NCBI GenBank assembly: GCA_020161065.1
Contig: JAIUPH010000029.1
Coordinates: 1-60,239 of the forward strand
Length of the DNA: 60,239 nucleotides
DNA from: Pseudomonadota bacterium
Lineage (GTDB): Bacteria > Pseudomonadota > Gammaproteobacteria > Burkholderiales > Burkholderiaceae_C
Direction of reading: 5' to 3'
Positions 18,004-27,017 of this stretch are shown piece after piece (within the stretch, counting starts at the first letter, position 1; each line of letters starts with the position of its first letter). Below the pieces are notes generated by a model that was not told the DNA's origin, did no database searches, and saw only the letters and a program-made list of their open reading frames with translations. The translations under genes were made by a program, and so were the position numbers.

Positions 18004-19953
18004 ATGCTTCCTGCCCGCAAGCGCTGGCCGCTGGCCGCGCTGACCCTGTCGTTCATGGCGCTGGCCGGCTGCGGCACCAGCGACCCGGTGGCCGACAACG
18101 CCTGCCTGCAGGTCACCGAGACCGGCCAGAGCTACAACCCCGGCACGCCGGGCGAGAACGGCGCGCCCGAGATCGCCACCGGCTTCGCCACCAAGGCGGT
18201 GGCCACGGCGCGCAGCTTCATGGTGGTGGCCGCCAACCCGCTGGCCGCCAAGGCCGGCTGCGACGTGCTGAACCGGGGCGGCTCGGCGGTCGATGCCGCG
18301 GTGGCCGTGCAAATGGTGCTGAACCTGGTGGAGCCGCAGTCGTCGGGCATCGGCGGCGGCGCTTTCATGCTGCACTACAACGCCGACAGCGGCAGCGTCG
18401 TCGCCTACGACGGGCGCGAGACGGCGCCGGCCGCCGCCACCGAGAACTACCTGCGCTGGGTGAGCACCACCGACCAGACGGTGCCCAAGCCGAACGCGCG
18501 ATCGTCGGGCCGCTCGATCGGCACGCCCGGCGTGCTGCACATGCTGGACGCGGCGCACAAGGACGCCGGCCGGCTGAGCTGGAAGGAGTTGTTCGACCCG
18601 GCGATCCAGATCGCCACCGACGGCTTCAAGATCAGCCCGCGCATGTCGGCCTCGATCGCCGCCTCGGCCACCAGCCTGCAGCGCGACCCCGAGGCGCGGG
18701 CCTACTTCCTCAACGCCGACGGCACTGCCAAGGCCACCAACACGCTGCTGAAGAGCCCGGCGCTGGCCGCCACCTTCAAGACCATCGCCGAAGGCGGCGT
18801 CAGCGCCTTCTACGGCGGCGCGCTGGCGCAGGACATCGTCGACGAGATCGCCGACACCACCGGCGGCATCACCCCCGGCGTCACCACGCTGGCCGACCTG
18901 GCGGCCTACCGCTCGAAGAAGCGCGAGGCGATCTGCACCACCTACCTCGGAAACTACGTGGTCTGCGGCATGCCGCCGCCGTCGTCGGGCGGGCTGGCGG
19001 TGGCGCAAACGCTGGGCATCCTGCAGAACTTCGACCTGGCGGCGCTCAAGCCCACGGCGATCGACGCCAACGGCGGCAAGCCGACCGTGCTGGGCGTGCA
19101 CCTGGTGTCGGAAGCCAACCGCCTGGCCTATGCCGACCGCGACAAGTACGTGGCCGACACCGACTTCGTGCCGCTGCCCGGCGGCAGCCCGGCGATGATG
19201 GTCGACAAGGCCTACCTGCAGCAGCGCGCCACGCTGATCAGCCTGAGCAAGAGCATGGGCACGGCGCTGCCCGGCGACCTGGGCCCGGTGCAACTGGGCC
19301 TGGCCGCGCCGCTGGCCGAGAACGGCACGACGCAGGTGACCATCGTCGACCGCCGCGGCCACGTGGTGTCGATGACGACGACGGTCGAGTCGGCCTTCGG
19401 CGCCTTCCACATGACGCGCGGCGGCTTCCTGCTCAACAACCAGCTCACCGACTTCTCGGCCGCGCCCACCGACGCCAGCGGCACGCCCATCGCCAACCGC
19501 GTGGCCGCCGGCAAGCGGCCGCGCAGCTCGATGGCGCCGACCATCGTCTTCCGCGCCAAGAGCGACGGCTCGCGCGGCGACTTCGTGATGTCCACCGGCT
19601 CGCCCGGCGGCGCCACCATCATTCAGTACGTCGCCAAGACGCTGGTGGGCGTGCTCGACTGGGGGCTGGACGCGCAGCAGGCCACCGCGATGATCGACTT
19701 CGGCGCCGCCAACAGCCCGACCACCAACGTCGGCGGCGAGCACCCGAACGTCAACCTGGCCAACAACGGCAACGACGACCCGCTGGTGGCCGGCCTGCGC
19801 GCGCTGGGCCACACCGTCAACACCGCGGCGCAGAGCAGCGGCATCGCCACCATCGTGCGCCGCAACGACAGCGACGGCAGCGTGGTCTACGACGGTGGCG
19901 CCGACCCGCGGCGCGAAGGCGTCGCGCTGGGCAACCTGCTGATCTTCAAGTAG
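18004..19953 (+). CDS. ggt: Gamma-glutamyltransferase, lipoprotein form
   Basis: The 649-residue protein has a lipoprotein signal (FMALAGC, Cys at about residue 22) and the GGT fold. GGSAVDAAVAVQ and SSGIGGGAFML lie in the large subunit. The autocleavage/nucleophile threonine is at about 442 in NGTTQVTIVD, and the oxyanion region GSPGGATII lies in the small subunit. The enzyme cleaves gamma-glutamyl bonds such as glutathione in the periplasm. CGAGGAG lies just before ATG 18004. The open frame runs further upstream but overlaps rsuA. Most GGTs have a Sec signal without lipid; the lipobox here suggests membrane anchoring. It overlaps the convergent P1 peptidase gene by eight bases. Confidence 0.9.
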   Translation: MLPARKRWPLAALTLSFMALAGCGTSDPVADNACLQVTETGQSYNPGTPGENGAPEIATGFATKAVATARSFMVVAANPLAAKAGCDVLNRGGSAVDAAVAVQMVLNLVEPQSSGIGGGAFMLHYNADSGSVVAYDGRETAPAAATENYLRWVSTTDQTVPKPNARSSGRSIGTPGVLHMLDAAHKDAGRLSWKELFDPAIQIATDGFKISPRMSASIAASATSLQRDPEARAYFLNADGTAKATNTLLKSPALAATFKTIAEGGVSAFYGGALAQDIVDEIADTTGGITPGVTTLADLAAYRSKKREAICTTYLGNYVVCGMPPPSSGGLAVAQTLGILQNFDLAALKPTAIDANGGKPTVLGVHLVSEANRLAYADRDKYVADTDFVPLPGGSPAMMVDKAYLQQRATLISLSKSMGTALPGDLGPVQLGLAAPLAENGTTQVTIVDRRGHVVSMTTTVESAFGAFHMTRGGFLLNNQLTDFSAAPTDASGTPIANRVAAGKRPRSSMAPTIVFRAKSDGSRGDFVMSTGSPGGATIIQYVAKTLVGVLDWGLDAQQATAMIDFGAANSPTTNVGGEHPNVNLANNGNDDPLVAGLRALGHTVNTAAQSSGIATIVRRNDSDGSVVYDGGADPRREGVALGNLLIFK

Positions 19954-20929
19954 CGCAAGCCGCGGCGGCCGCGCGCACCGCATTGCGGATCGCGCGCGCC
20001 ACCGCCTCGGCGGCCAGCGCGCCGATGGCGCTCAGGTCGCTGCTCTTGCCGCTGGCGCCGGTGGCCAGCGCGAACAAGGTGTCGCCGTCGTGCATGGTCA
20101 GCGGGTTGACGGCGCGCGCCAGCCCGTGGTGCGCCAGCGCCGCCAGCTTGTTGGCCTGCGGCTTGGATAACTGGGCATCGGTGGCCACCACGCCGATGGT
20201 GGTGGCCATGCCGGCCATCAGGCGCGGCGGGCCGTCGCCGAAGTCGCCGGCCAGCAGCCGCTGCAGGCTGCCCAGCGGCCGGCCGTCGACGCCGCGGGCG
20301 CCGGCCAGCACCGAGCCGTCGGCGTCGACCACGTCGCCCACCGCGTTGACGGCGACCAGCGCCGCGACGGTGACCGCGCCCAGCCGCAGCGACGCGCTGC
20401 CGATGCCGCCCGGCGCCGCGCGCTCGATGCCGTAGAGCTTGCCCACGCGCGCGCCGGCGCCGGCGCCCACGGGGCCTTGCGCCGGTGTGGCATCAGCGTT
20501 GGGGTTAGCGGCGGCAGTGGCCGCCGCTTCGCAGGCCGCGTAGCCGTCATCGGCGCCGGGGCGGATGCGGGCGTCGCCGACCCACAGGTCGAACAGCACC
20601 GCGGCCGGCACGATGGGCACGCGCGCCGGGCCGACGGCCAGGCCGTGGCCGCGCTCGTCCAGCCAGCGCATCACGCCGCCGGCGGCGTCCAGCCCGAAGG
20701 CGCTGCCGCCGGTCAGCAGCACGGCGTGCACGCGCTCGACCGTGTTCTCGCTTTTCAGCAGATCGGTCTCGCGCGTGCCCGGCGCGCCGCCGCGCACGTC
20801 CACGCCGCAGACCACGCCTTGCGGGCACAGCACCACGGTGCACCCCGTGGCCCGGTCGCCGCGCGTGCGGTGGCCGACCGCCAGGCCGGCCACGTCGGCC
20901 AGGCTGCCGGGGTGAAGCGGACCGGGCAT
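19946..20929 (-). CDS. P1 family peptidase (DmpA/L-aminopeptidase-D-esterase-like)
   Basis: The 327-residue protein matches the self-processing Ntn-like P1 peptidases. It has GLAVGHRT and GCTVVL early, RGGAPGTRETDLL, the segment VLLTGGSAFGLDAAGGV, and the cleavage-site region PGGIGSASL, where Ser178 is the probable nucleophile formed by autoproteolysis. Family members act on D- or beta-amino-acid peptides or esters. The start is ATG 20929, preceded by GAGGGG, which belongs to the end of repeat copy B; the element therefore seems to supply the ribosome-binding site. It is convergent with ggt, a second peptidase acting on small peptides. Confidence 0.87.
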   Translation of the reverse strand: MPGPLHPGSLADVAGLAVGHRTRGDRATGCTVVLCPQGVVCGVDVRGGAPGTRETDLLKSENTVERVHAVLLTGGSAFGLDAAGGVMRWLDERGHGLAVGPARVPIVPAAVLFDLWVGDARIRPGADDGYAACEAAATAAANPNADATPAQGPVGAGAGARVGKLYGIERAAPGGIGSASLRLGAVTVAALVAVNAVGDVVDADGSVLAGARGVDGRPLGSLQRLLAGDFGDGPPRLMAGMATTIGVVATDAQLSKPQANKLAALAHHGLARAVNPLTMHDGDTLFALATGASGKSSDLSAIGALAAEAVARAIRNAVRAAAAACAT

Positions 20930-20933
20930 CACG

Positions 20934-21085
20934 TCCCCTCGGGGACCGCTCGCCGCAGGCGAGCAGGGGGAGCGGCGGTGTTAGCGCGCCAAACCCGATC
21001 CGGCTTTGCCGGTCGGGTTTGGTAGCCCCAGGACCCGTAGGGTCCCCTTCTGGGACTGGGGGCGGCCGCCCGGCGGCCGGGGGCC
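20934..21085 (-). repeat. Structured intergenic repeat, copy B
   Basis: Read on the minus strand, this has the same order of blocks as copy A: GC-rich palindrome, central 34-base hairpin with one bulged A, CGCCGCTCCCCCTG, 7-bp hairpin with TGC loop, and TCCCC-GA-GGGGA. Copy B carries an extra hairpin (around 21026-21055) where copy A has a short CCCC-GA-GGGG stem. Three stem base pairs differ between copies on both sides so that pairing is kept. It fills the gap between the P1 peptidase start and the acyl-CoA dehydrogenase stop. Confidence 0.8.
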
Positions 21086-21092
21086 GTCACGT

Positions 21093-22223
21093 TCATGCGA
21101 AGACGCCGGCGGTGTCCTGCATGCGGGCCGAGACTTCGCCCAGGTGGTGCAGCGTGTCGCCGAAGCTTGTCTCCAGCACCGTCAGGCGCTTGAAGTAGTG
21201 GCTGCCGAGGTACTCGTCGGTGACGCCGATGCCGCCGTGCAGCTGCGTGCATTGCTGGCCGACGAAGCGCATCGACTGGCCAAGCTGCACCCGTGTCTGG
21301 CTGATGGCGCGGCGGCGCTGCGCGCGCTCGCGGCCGAGCGTCAGGCTGGCGAAGTAGCTCATCGAACGGCCCAGTTCCACCTGCATCTTGATGTCGGCAA
21401 TGCGGTGGCGCAGCGCCTGGAAGCTGGCGATCGGCACGCCGAACTGCTTGCGCGTGTTCATGTAGTCGACGGTGATGCGCAGGTACTGATCCATCAGGCC
21501 CACGGCCTCCGCGCATTGCGCGGCGATGCCGACGTCGACCGCCGCTTCCATCGCGGCGAAGCCCTCGGCGGCGATCAGCGTGCCCGGGCTGTCGTTGAGC
21601 ACCACGTCGGCGGCGCGCGCGCCGTCGTGCGTGGGATAACCCCTGACCTGCGCGTTCTTGCGCTCGACCAGGAAGAGGCCGATGCCGGCCTCGTCGTCGA
21701 CCGCGCCGGCCAGCCGCGCCGGCACGATGAAGGCGTCGGCCTCGTCGCCGGCGGGCACCACGATCTTGCGGCCGCTCAGCACGTGGCCGCCGCCGGCGCC
21801 GGCGCGCGCCGTGGTCTCCACGTGGTTGAGCCGGTAGCGCGAGCGCGGCTCCTGGTGCGCCAGCACCACCAGCGCCGAGGCGTCGGCGATCTTCGGCAGC
21901 CAGGCCGCCTGCAGGGCCGGCGGCGCGGCGGCCAGCAGCGCCGGCGCGACCAGCGCGCCCGGCGCATAGGGCGCGTTGACGAGGCCGCGGCCCAGTTCTT
22001 CCATCACCACCATCGCTTCCACCGGGCCGAAGCCGAGGCCGCCGTGGGCCTCGGGCACGGCCAGGCCGGCCAGGCCCAGTTCGGCCAGTTCGCCGTAGAC
22101 GGCGCGGGTGGCGCCGCCGGCCTTGGCCAGCGCGTGGCGGCGCTCGAAGCCGAAGCCCTTTTCGACCCAGCGCGCGACGGCGTCGCGCAGCGAAAGCTGG
22201 TCTTGCGTGAATTCGAAGTCCAT
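21093..22223 (-). CDS. Acyl-CoA dehydrogenase family protein (second subunit-like)
   Basis: The 376-residue flavoprotein shows the ACAD layout: N-terminal helices (MDFEFTQDQLSLRDAV, LAVPEAHGG), a middle beta domain, and a C-terminal helical domain (MNTRKQFGVPIASFQALRHRIADI, QLHGGIGVTDEYLGSHYFKR). The middle domain is shortened and divergent in the flavin-contact region. This is usual for the beta-like partner of paired, heteromeric ACADs in sterol/CoA-ester catabolism. ATG 22223 lies five bases after the stop of the upstream ACAD, so the two are co-transcribed and probably form one enzyme. The substrate is unknown. Confidence 0.87.
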   Translation of the reverse strand: MDFEFTQDQLSLRDAVARWVEKGFGFERRHALAKAGGATRAVYGELAELGLAGLAVPEAHGGLGFGPVEAMVVMEELGRGLVNAPYAPGALVAPALLAAAPPALQAAWLPKIADASALVVLAHQEPRSRYRLNHVETTARAGAGGGHVLSGRKIVVPAGDEADAFIVPARLAGAVDDEAGIGLFLVERKNAQVRGYPTHDGARAADVVLNDSPGTLIAAEGFAAMEAAVDVGIAAQCAEAVGLMDQYLRITVDYMNTRKQFGVPIASFQALRHRIADIKMQVELGRSMSYFASLTLGRERAQRRRAISQTRVQLGQSMRFVGQQCTQLHGGIGVTDEYLGSHYFKRLTVLETSFGDTLHHLGEVSARMQDTAGVFA

Positions 22224-22228
22224 GACTG

Positions 22229-23410
22229 TCAGCTCCCCAGCACCGTCTGCGCGACGATGTTGCGTTGCACCTCGTTCGACCCGCCGTAGATGGTGGTCTT
22301 GCGGTAGTTGAAGTAGTGGCTGGCCAGCGACGCGCTGTGCGCGGCGCCGACGTGGTCGCCCTGCCAGCCGGCTTCCATGGCCTCGTGCACGTAGGCGCGC
22401 GTGGCGGGGCCGCCGGCCAGCATCATCAGCTCGGTGTAGCGCTGCTGGATCTCGCTGCCGCGGATCTTCAGCAGGCCCGCCACGTCGAGGCTGTTCTTGC
22501 CGCTCTTTTCGGCCGACAGCACGCGCAGCACCATCATCTCCAGCGCCACCACGTCGACTTCGAGCAGCGCGATCTGGTCGCGGAAGCGCTGGTCGTCCCA
22601 CAGCCCCTCGGCCTTGGCGATGCGCTTGAGCCGCTCCAGCTCGCGCTTGGCGCGGTTGACGTCGGCGATGTTGGTGCGCTCGTGGCTGAGCAGGTGCTTG
22701 GCGTAGGTCCAGCCCTTGTTCTCTTCGCCGATCAGGTTCTCGGCCGGCACTTCCACGTTGTCGAAGAAGACTTCGTTCACCTCGTGCTCGCCGTCGAGCA
22801 TGATGATGGGCCGCACGGTGATGCCGGGGCTCTTCATGTCGATCAGCAGGAAGCTGATGCCGGTCTGCGGCTTGCCTTCGGTGCTGGTGCGCACCAGGCA
22901 GAAGATCCATTCGCCGTACTGGCCCAGCGTGGTCCAGGTCTTCTGGCCGTTGACGATGTACTTGTCGCCACGGCGCTCGGCCCGCGTCTTCAGGCCGGCC
23001 AGGTCGGAGCCGGCGCCGGGCTCGCTGTAGCCCTGGCTCCACCACACCTCGCCGCTGGCAATGCCGGGCAGGAAGCGCTTGTGCTGCTCGGGCGAGCCGA
23101 AGGCCATGATCACCGGCGCCACCATCACCGGCCCGAAAGGCACCACGCGCGGCGCGCCGGCGAGCGCGCATTCTTCTTCGAACAGGTGCTTTTGCACCGC
23201 GCTCCAACCCGGGCCGCCGAAGGCCTGCGGCCAGCCCCAGCCCAGCCAGCCCTTCTTGCCCAGGATCTTGGCCCAGCGCTGCAGGTCATCGCGGCTCAGG
23301 CGCTGCGCCTGGTGCACCTTGTCGCTGATGTCCTTGGGCAGGTTCTCGGCCACCCATTGGCGGATGCCGCTGCGGAACTCGAGCTCTTCCGCGGTGAAGT
23401 TCAGGTCCAT
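22229..23410 (-). CDS. Acyl-CoA dehydrogenase (first subunit-like)
   Basis: The 393-residue ACAD begins MDLNFTAEELEFRSGIRQW and has the flavin-binding WSQGYSEPGAGSDLAGLKT and QKTWTTLGQYGEW segments. It ends in the helical domain with YGGSNEVQRNIVAQ. It is full length and has the usual order of domains. Together with the following ACAD gene it looks like a two-gene heteromer that introduces a double bond into an acyl-CoA thioester. No thioesterase, hydratase or CoA ligase adjoins, so the pathway cannot be named. The MFS transporter gene is divergent from it. Confidence 0.9.
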   Translation of the reverse strand: MDLNFTAEELEFRSGIRQWVAENLPKDISDKVHQAQRLSRDDLQRWAKILGKKGWLGWGWPQAFGGPGWSAVQKHLFEEECALAGAPRVVPFGPVMVAPVIMAFGSPEQHKRFLPGIASGEVWWSQGYSEPGAGSDLAGLKTRAERRGDKYIVNGQKTWTTLGQYGEWIFCLVRTSTEGKPQTGISFLLIDMKSPGITVRPIIMLDGEHEVNEVFFDNVEVPAENLIGEENKGWTYAKHLLSHERTNIADVNRAKRELERLKRIAKAEGLWDDQRFRDQIALLEVDVVALEMMVLRVLSAEKSGKNSLDVAGLLKIRGSEIQQRYTELMMLAGGPATRAYVHEAMEAGWQGDHVGAAHSASLASHYFNYRKTTIYGGSNEVQRNIVAQTVLGS

Positions 23411-23528
23411 CGAGAGATCTCCATCGCGCCGGCTACGGAATCAGCGGCGCCGCCGGAGATTATCCGCATCGGCGCGGCTTGCCGTCCGTCGCTGGGGCGA
23501 CAGCGGCAAGCTGCCTATCATCGGGCGC

Positions 23529-24716
23529 ATGCAGGAGGAGGTGGCGCCGCCGGCCTATCGCACCGTGATCGCCGGGCTGGCGCTGGGCCAGATCCTGAGC
23601 TGGGCGGTGCTGTACTACGCCTTCTCGTCGTTCGTGCTGCCGATGATGCGCGAGCTGGGCTGGCCCAAGACCACGCTGATGGGCGCCTTCACGCTGGGGC
23701 TGCTGGTCTGGGGCCTGGCCAACTACGCGGTGGGCGCCGCGGTCGACCGCGGCCTGGGCCGCCAGGTAATGACGGCCGGCGCGCTGCTGGGTGCGCTGGC
23801 CTGCGCGCTGTGGGCGCTGGTGCAGTCGCCCTGGATGCTGTACGGGGCGCTGGCGCTGGCCGGCGCGGCGATGGCGATGACGCTGTACGAGCCGGCCTTC
23901 AACGTGCTGACCAAGCGCTACCCCACGCGCTACCGCGACGGCATCACCGCGCTGACGCTGGTGGGCGGCTTCGCCAGCACCTTGTCGTTCCCGGCCTGCG
24001 CGGCGCTGATCGGCGCCTTCGGCTGGCGCGCCGCGCTGGGCGTGCTGGCCGCGGTGTTGGCGCTGGTGGTGGCGCCGCTGCACGCCTGGACGCTGCGCGG
24101 CCCGGCGCTGGTGGCCGCGCCGGCCGGCCACCCCGAGGCCGACGACGCCACGCTGCGCAAGGCCTTGCGCGCGCCGGCCTTCTGGCTGCTGACGCTGGCC
24201 TTCACGCTGTTCTATTTCGTCGGCACGGCGCTGTGGGCGCACCTGATGCCGGCCTTCGAGTCCAAGGGCCTGAGCGAAGCCGAGGCCGTGGCCGTGGTGG
24301 TGTGGATCGGCCCGGCGCAGGTGGCCGGGCGCTTCGTCTGGGCCTGGGTCGGGCGCGGCTTGCCGCTGCACCGCGTGGGCCTTTGCGTGATGGGCGGGTT
24401 GCCGCTGGCGCTGGCGCTGTTCGCCGCCAGCCGCAGCCTGGCGCCGCTGCTGGTCTTCGCGCTGCTGTTCGGGCTGGTCAACGGGATGGGCACCATCGTG
24501 CGCGGCGGGCTGCTGCCGGAGTATTTCGGCCGCGCCCACATCGGCCGCATCGGCGGCGCGATGTCGGCCGTGGCGCTGGTCGCGCGCGCCGCGGCGCCGC
24601 TGGCCACCGCGGCGCTGCTGCTGGTGCTGGGCGGCTACACGCAGGTGATGCTGCTGTTCGCGGCCCTTGGCGTGCTGGCGGTGGCGGCCTTCGTGCTGGC
24701 GCGGCCGCCGCGCTGA
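23529..24716 (+). CDS. MFS transporter
   Basis: The 395-residue protein has 12 predicted hydrophobic segments in two bundles of six, separated by a polar loop near residues 195-215 (HPEADDATLRKALRAP). The first bundle contains VLYYAFSSFVLPMMRELGW, as in the oxalate/monocarboxylate-type MFS group. A loop after segment 2 (DRGLGRQV) resembles the MFS A-motif. The start is ATG 23529 with GGAGGAGG just inside the gene, so ribosome binding is not clear. The substrate is unknown. It is divergent from the ACAD pair (118 bases between starts), so a shared substrate is possible. Confidence 0.83.
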   Translation: MQEEVAPPAYRTVIAGLALGQILSWAVLYYAFSSFVLPMMRELGWPKTTLMGAFTLGLLVWGLANYAVGAAVDRGLGRQVMTAGALLGALACALWALVQSPWMLYGALALAGAAMAMTLYEPAFNVLTKRYPTRYRDGITALTLVGGFASTLSFPACAALIGAFGWRAALGVLAAVLALVVAPLHAWTLRGPALVAAPAGHPEADDATLRKALRAPAFWLLTLAFTLFYFVGTALWAHLMPAFESKGLSEAEAVAVVVWIGPAQVAGRFVWAWVGRGLPLHRVGLCVMGGLPLALALFAASRSLAPLLVFALLFGLVNGMGTIVRGGLLPEYFGRAHIGRIGGAMSAVALVARAAAPLATAALLLVLGGYTQVMLLFAALGVLAVAAFVLARPPR

Positions 24717-24726
24717 AGGGCTGGCT

Positions 24727-25389
24727 TCAGCGGCGCTCCAGCCGCATCACGTCGTTCTCGCGCCGCATGTTGAAGCGGGTGAGGAAGCTGTTGCCCAGCA
24801 GCACGTGCGGCATCGACGCCGGGATCACGGCGGCCGGCACGTTGATGACCTCGACCTCGCCGACGCGCACGCTGCTGAGCGTGACGCCGATCACCGGCAC
24901 CACGCCGTTGGCGGTGCTGGTCAGGCCGCGGCGGCCGTTGCTCAGGTCGAGCCCGATGCGCGCCGCCTCGGCCTGGCTGAGCGCGATGGTGGTGGCGCCG
25001 GTGTCGACCAGGAAGCTGACCGCCTGGCCGTTGATGCTGCCGCCGGTGATGAAGTGGCCGCCGGGGCCGGCGACCAGCACGATCTCGCGGCCGCGGTTGC
25101 CGCCGGCCGGCGCGCCGCCCACCGCCACCGGCGAGGCGCCGACGCGCAGCGTCTGCACGCGGCCGCCGTATTCCACCTGCGCCTGGTCGCCCTGCAGCGA
25201 CACCAGGCGGATGCCGCCGCGGCTTTCGCCGACCAGCATCATCTGCGGCTGGCCGTTGACCACCAGCATCGCCTTGCTGCCCATCACGCCGCCGAGCTGC
25301 ACCTGCGGCGCCGCCGCCTGGCCCTGGGCGCGCAGGCTGCCGCCGATCGTCGAGGCCAGCGCGGCCGCGGCCAGGTCGCGGCGCTTCAT
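24727..25389 (-). CDS. Retropepsin-like aspartic protease (clan AA), secreted
   Basis: The 220-residue protein has a signal-like N-terminus ([21 protein letters not shown]) and a single retropepsin-like domain with the active-site motif [13 protein letters not shown] (Asp129). A later flap/strand region is followed by [12 protein letters not shown]. It matches the bacterial TIGR02281-type clan AA aspartic proteases. One Asp per chain implies a homodimer, as in retropepsins. Its ATG overlaps the yajQ stop (ATGA), so the two are translationally coupled. The substrate is unknown. Confidence 0.85.
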   Translation of the reverse strand: MKRRDLAAAALASTIGGSLRAQGQAAAPQVQLGGVMGSKAMLVVNGQPQMMLVGESRGGIRLVSLQGDQAQVEYGGRVQTLRVGASPVAVGGAPAGGNRGREIVLVAGPGGHFITGGSINGQAVSFLVDTGATTIALSQAEAARIGLDLSNGRRGLTSTANGVVPVIGVTLSSVRVGEVEVINVPAAVIPASMPHVLLGNSFLTRFNMRRENDVMRLERR

Positions 25390-25889
25390 TCGCGGAAGTT
25401 GTCGAAGCCGAGCGGCAGCTCGGCCACGTCCTTGCGCAGCAGGGCGATCGCCGCCTGCAGATCGTCGCGCTTGGCGCCGGTGACGCGCACCGCGTCGCCC
25501 TGGATCGCCGCCTGCACCTTCAGCTTGGCGGCCTTGAGCAGGCCCTGGATCTTCTTGGCGGCCTCGGCGTCGACGCCGCATTTCAGCGGCACGGCGAGCC
25601 GCAGCTTGTCGCCGCCCAGCTTCTGCGGCTTGGCCGAGAGGTCGAGGAAGCGGATGTCGACGCTGCGCTTGGCCAGCCGCGCCAGCAGCAGGTCGCGCAC
25701 CTGGTCGAGCTGGAAATCGCTGTCGCCGTGCAGCAGCAGCTCGCGCGCCTTGGCGCCCTTGTCGCTGAACTCCACCCGGGCGCTGGAGCCTTTGAAATCG
25801 AAGCGCGTGCCGATTTCCTTGCCGGCCTGGTCGACGGCGTTGCGCACCTCCACGAGGTTGGGTTCGAGGACGACGTCGAAGCTGGGCAT
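25386..25889 (-). CDS. yajQ: YajQ family cyclic di-GMP-binding protein
   Basis: The 167-residue protein begins [22 protein letters not shown] and has [12 protein letters not shown] and [17 protein letters not shown], diagnostic of YajQ (DUF520). Such proteins have two ferredoxin-like folds; some family members bind c-di-GMP and nucleic acids. ATG 25889 is chosen by alignment to the usual 160-165-residue family length; the frame open to 25949 is not needed. It is coupled to the aspartic protease gene and divergent from murB with 63 bases between starts. Confidence 0.92.
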   Translation of the reverse strand: MPSFDVVLEPNLVEVRNAVDQAGKEIGTRFDFKGSSARVEFSDKGAKARELLLHGDSDFQLDQVRDLLLARLAKRSVDIRFLDLSAKPQKLGGDKLRLAVPLKCGVDAEAAKKIQGLLKAAKLKVQAAIQGDAVRVTGAKRDDLQAAIALLRKDVAELPLGFDNFRE

Positions 25890-25952
25890 GGTGGAAAAAT
25901 TCTGCCACGGGCGCCGGCCGGCGGGGTCCGCCCGATGGATCAAAATCAACCC

Positions 25953-27017
25953 ATGTCGGCCGCTATTTCACCCGCCGCGCCGCCGCTGGCCATCGACCGC
26001 GACGTCAACCTGCGCGCGCTCAACAGCTTCGGCATCGCGGCCACCGCGCGCACGCTGGTGCACATCGGCAGCGAGGCCGACGTGCGCCGCCTGCTGGCCC
26101 ACCCCGAGCACGGCCGCGCGCCCAAGCTGGTGCTGGGCGGCGGCAGCAACCTCGTGCTCAGCCGCGACCCGCCGGCCGTGGTGCTGCGCGTGGAAGTCAA
26201 GGGCCGCCGGCTGCTGGCCGAGACGGCCGAGGCCTGGATCGTCGAGGTCGGCGCCGGCGAGGTCTGGCACGACGTGGTGCAGTGGACGCTGGAGCAGGGC
26301 TGGCCGGGGCTGGAGAACCTGGCGCTGATCCCCGGCACCGCCGGCGCGGCGCCGGTGCAGAACATCGGCGCCTACGGGCTGGAGCTGAAAGACCGCTTCG
26401 AGTCGCTCGACGCGGTCGACCTGGTGACCGGCCGCACCGTGACGCTGGACGCCCGCGCCTGCGCCTTCGGCTACCGCGACAGCGTGTTCAAGCACGACGC
26501 GGCCGACGGCGGCCTGGCCGGCAAGAGCCTGATCACGCGCGTGCGGCTGCGCCTGCCGCGGCCCTGGCAGCCGGTGCTGGGCTACCTGGACCTGCAGCGC
26601 CGCATGGCCGAGACCGGCAACCACGCGCCCGATGCGCGCACCGTGTTCGACTGGGTGTGCACGATCCGCCGCGCCAAGCTGCCCGACCCGGCGCAGATCG
26701 GCAACGTCGGCAGCTTCTTCAAGAACCCCATCGTCAGCGCCGAGCAGTGCCGCGACATCATCGGCCGCGACCCCGAGATCGTGCACTACCCGCTGCCCGA
26801 CGGCACGGTCAAGCTGGCCGCCGGCTGGCTGATCGACGCCTGCGGCTGGAAGGGCAAGAGCGTCGGCCGCGCCGGCGTCTACGAGCGCCAGGCGCTGGTG
26901 CTGGTCAACCGCGGCGGCGCCAGCGGCGCCGAGGTGGTGACGCTGGCGCGGGCGATCCAGGAAAGCGTCTACGGCCGCTTCGGCATCCGGCTGGAGCCGG
27001 AGCCCGTGATCGTCTGA
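25953..27017 (+). CDS. murB: UDP-N-acetylenolpyruvoylglucosamine reductase
   Basis: The 354-residue flavoprotein matches type I MurB. The FAD-binding domain contains [26 protein letters not shown] and FGYRDSVFK, and the C-terminal domain has [12 protein letters not shown] (active-site serine) and [15 protein letters not shown]. It reduces UDP-GlcNAc-enolpyruvate to UDP-MurNAc in peptidoglycan synthesis. The start could also be ATG 25935, six codons earlier; neither has a strong ribosome-binding site. It abuts the convergent histidine kinase gene with no gap. Confidence 0.94.
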   Translation: MSAAISPAAPPLAIDRDVNLRALNSFGIAATARTLVHIGSEADVRRLLAHPEHGRAPKLVLGGGSNLVLSRDPPAVVLRVEVKGRRLLAETAEAWIVEVGAGEVWHDVVQWTLEQGWPGLENLALIPGTAGAAPVQNIGAYGLELKDRFESLDAVDLVTGRTVTLDARACAFGYRDSVFKHDAADGGLAGKSLITRVRLRLPRPWQPVLGYLDLQRRMAETGNHAPDARTVFDWVCTIRRAKLPDPAQIGNVGSFFKNPIVSAEQCRDIIGRDPEIVHYPLPDGTVKLAAGWLIDACGWKGKSVGRAGVYERQALVLVNRGGASGAEVVTLARAIQESVYGRFGIRLEPEPVIV

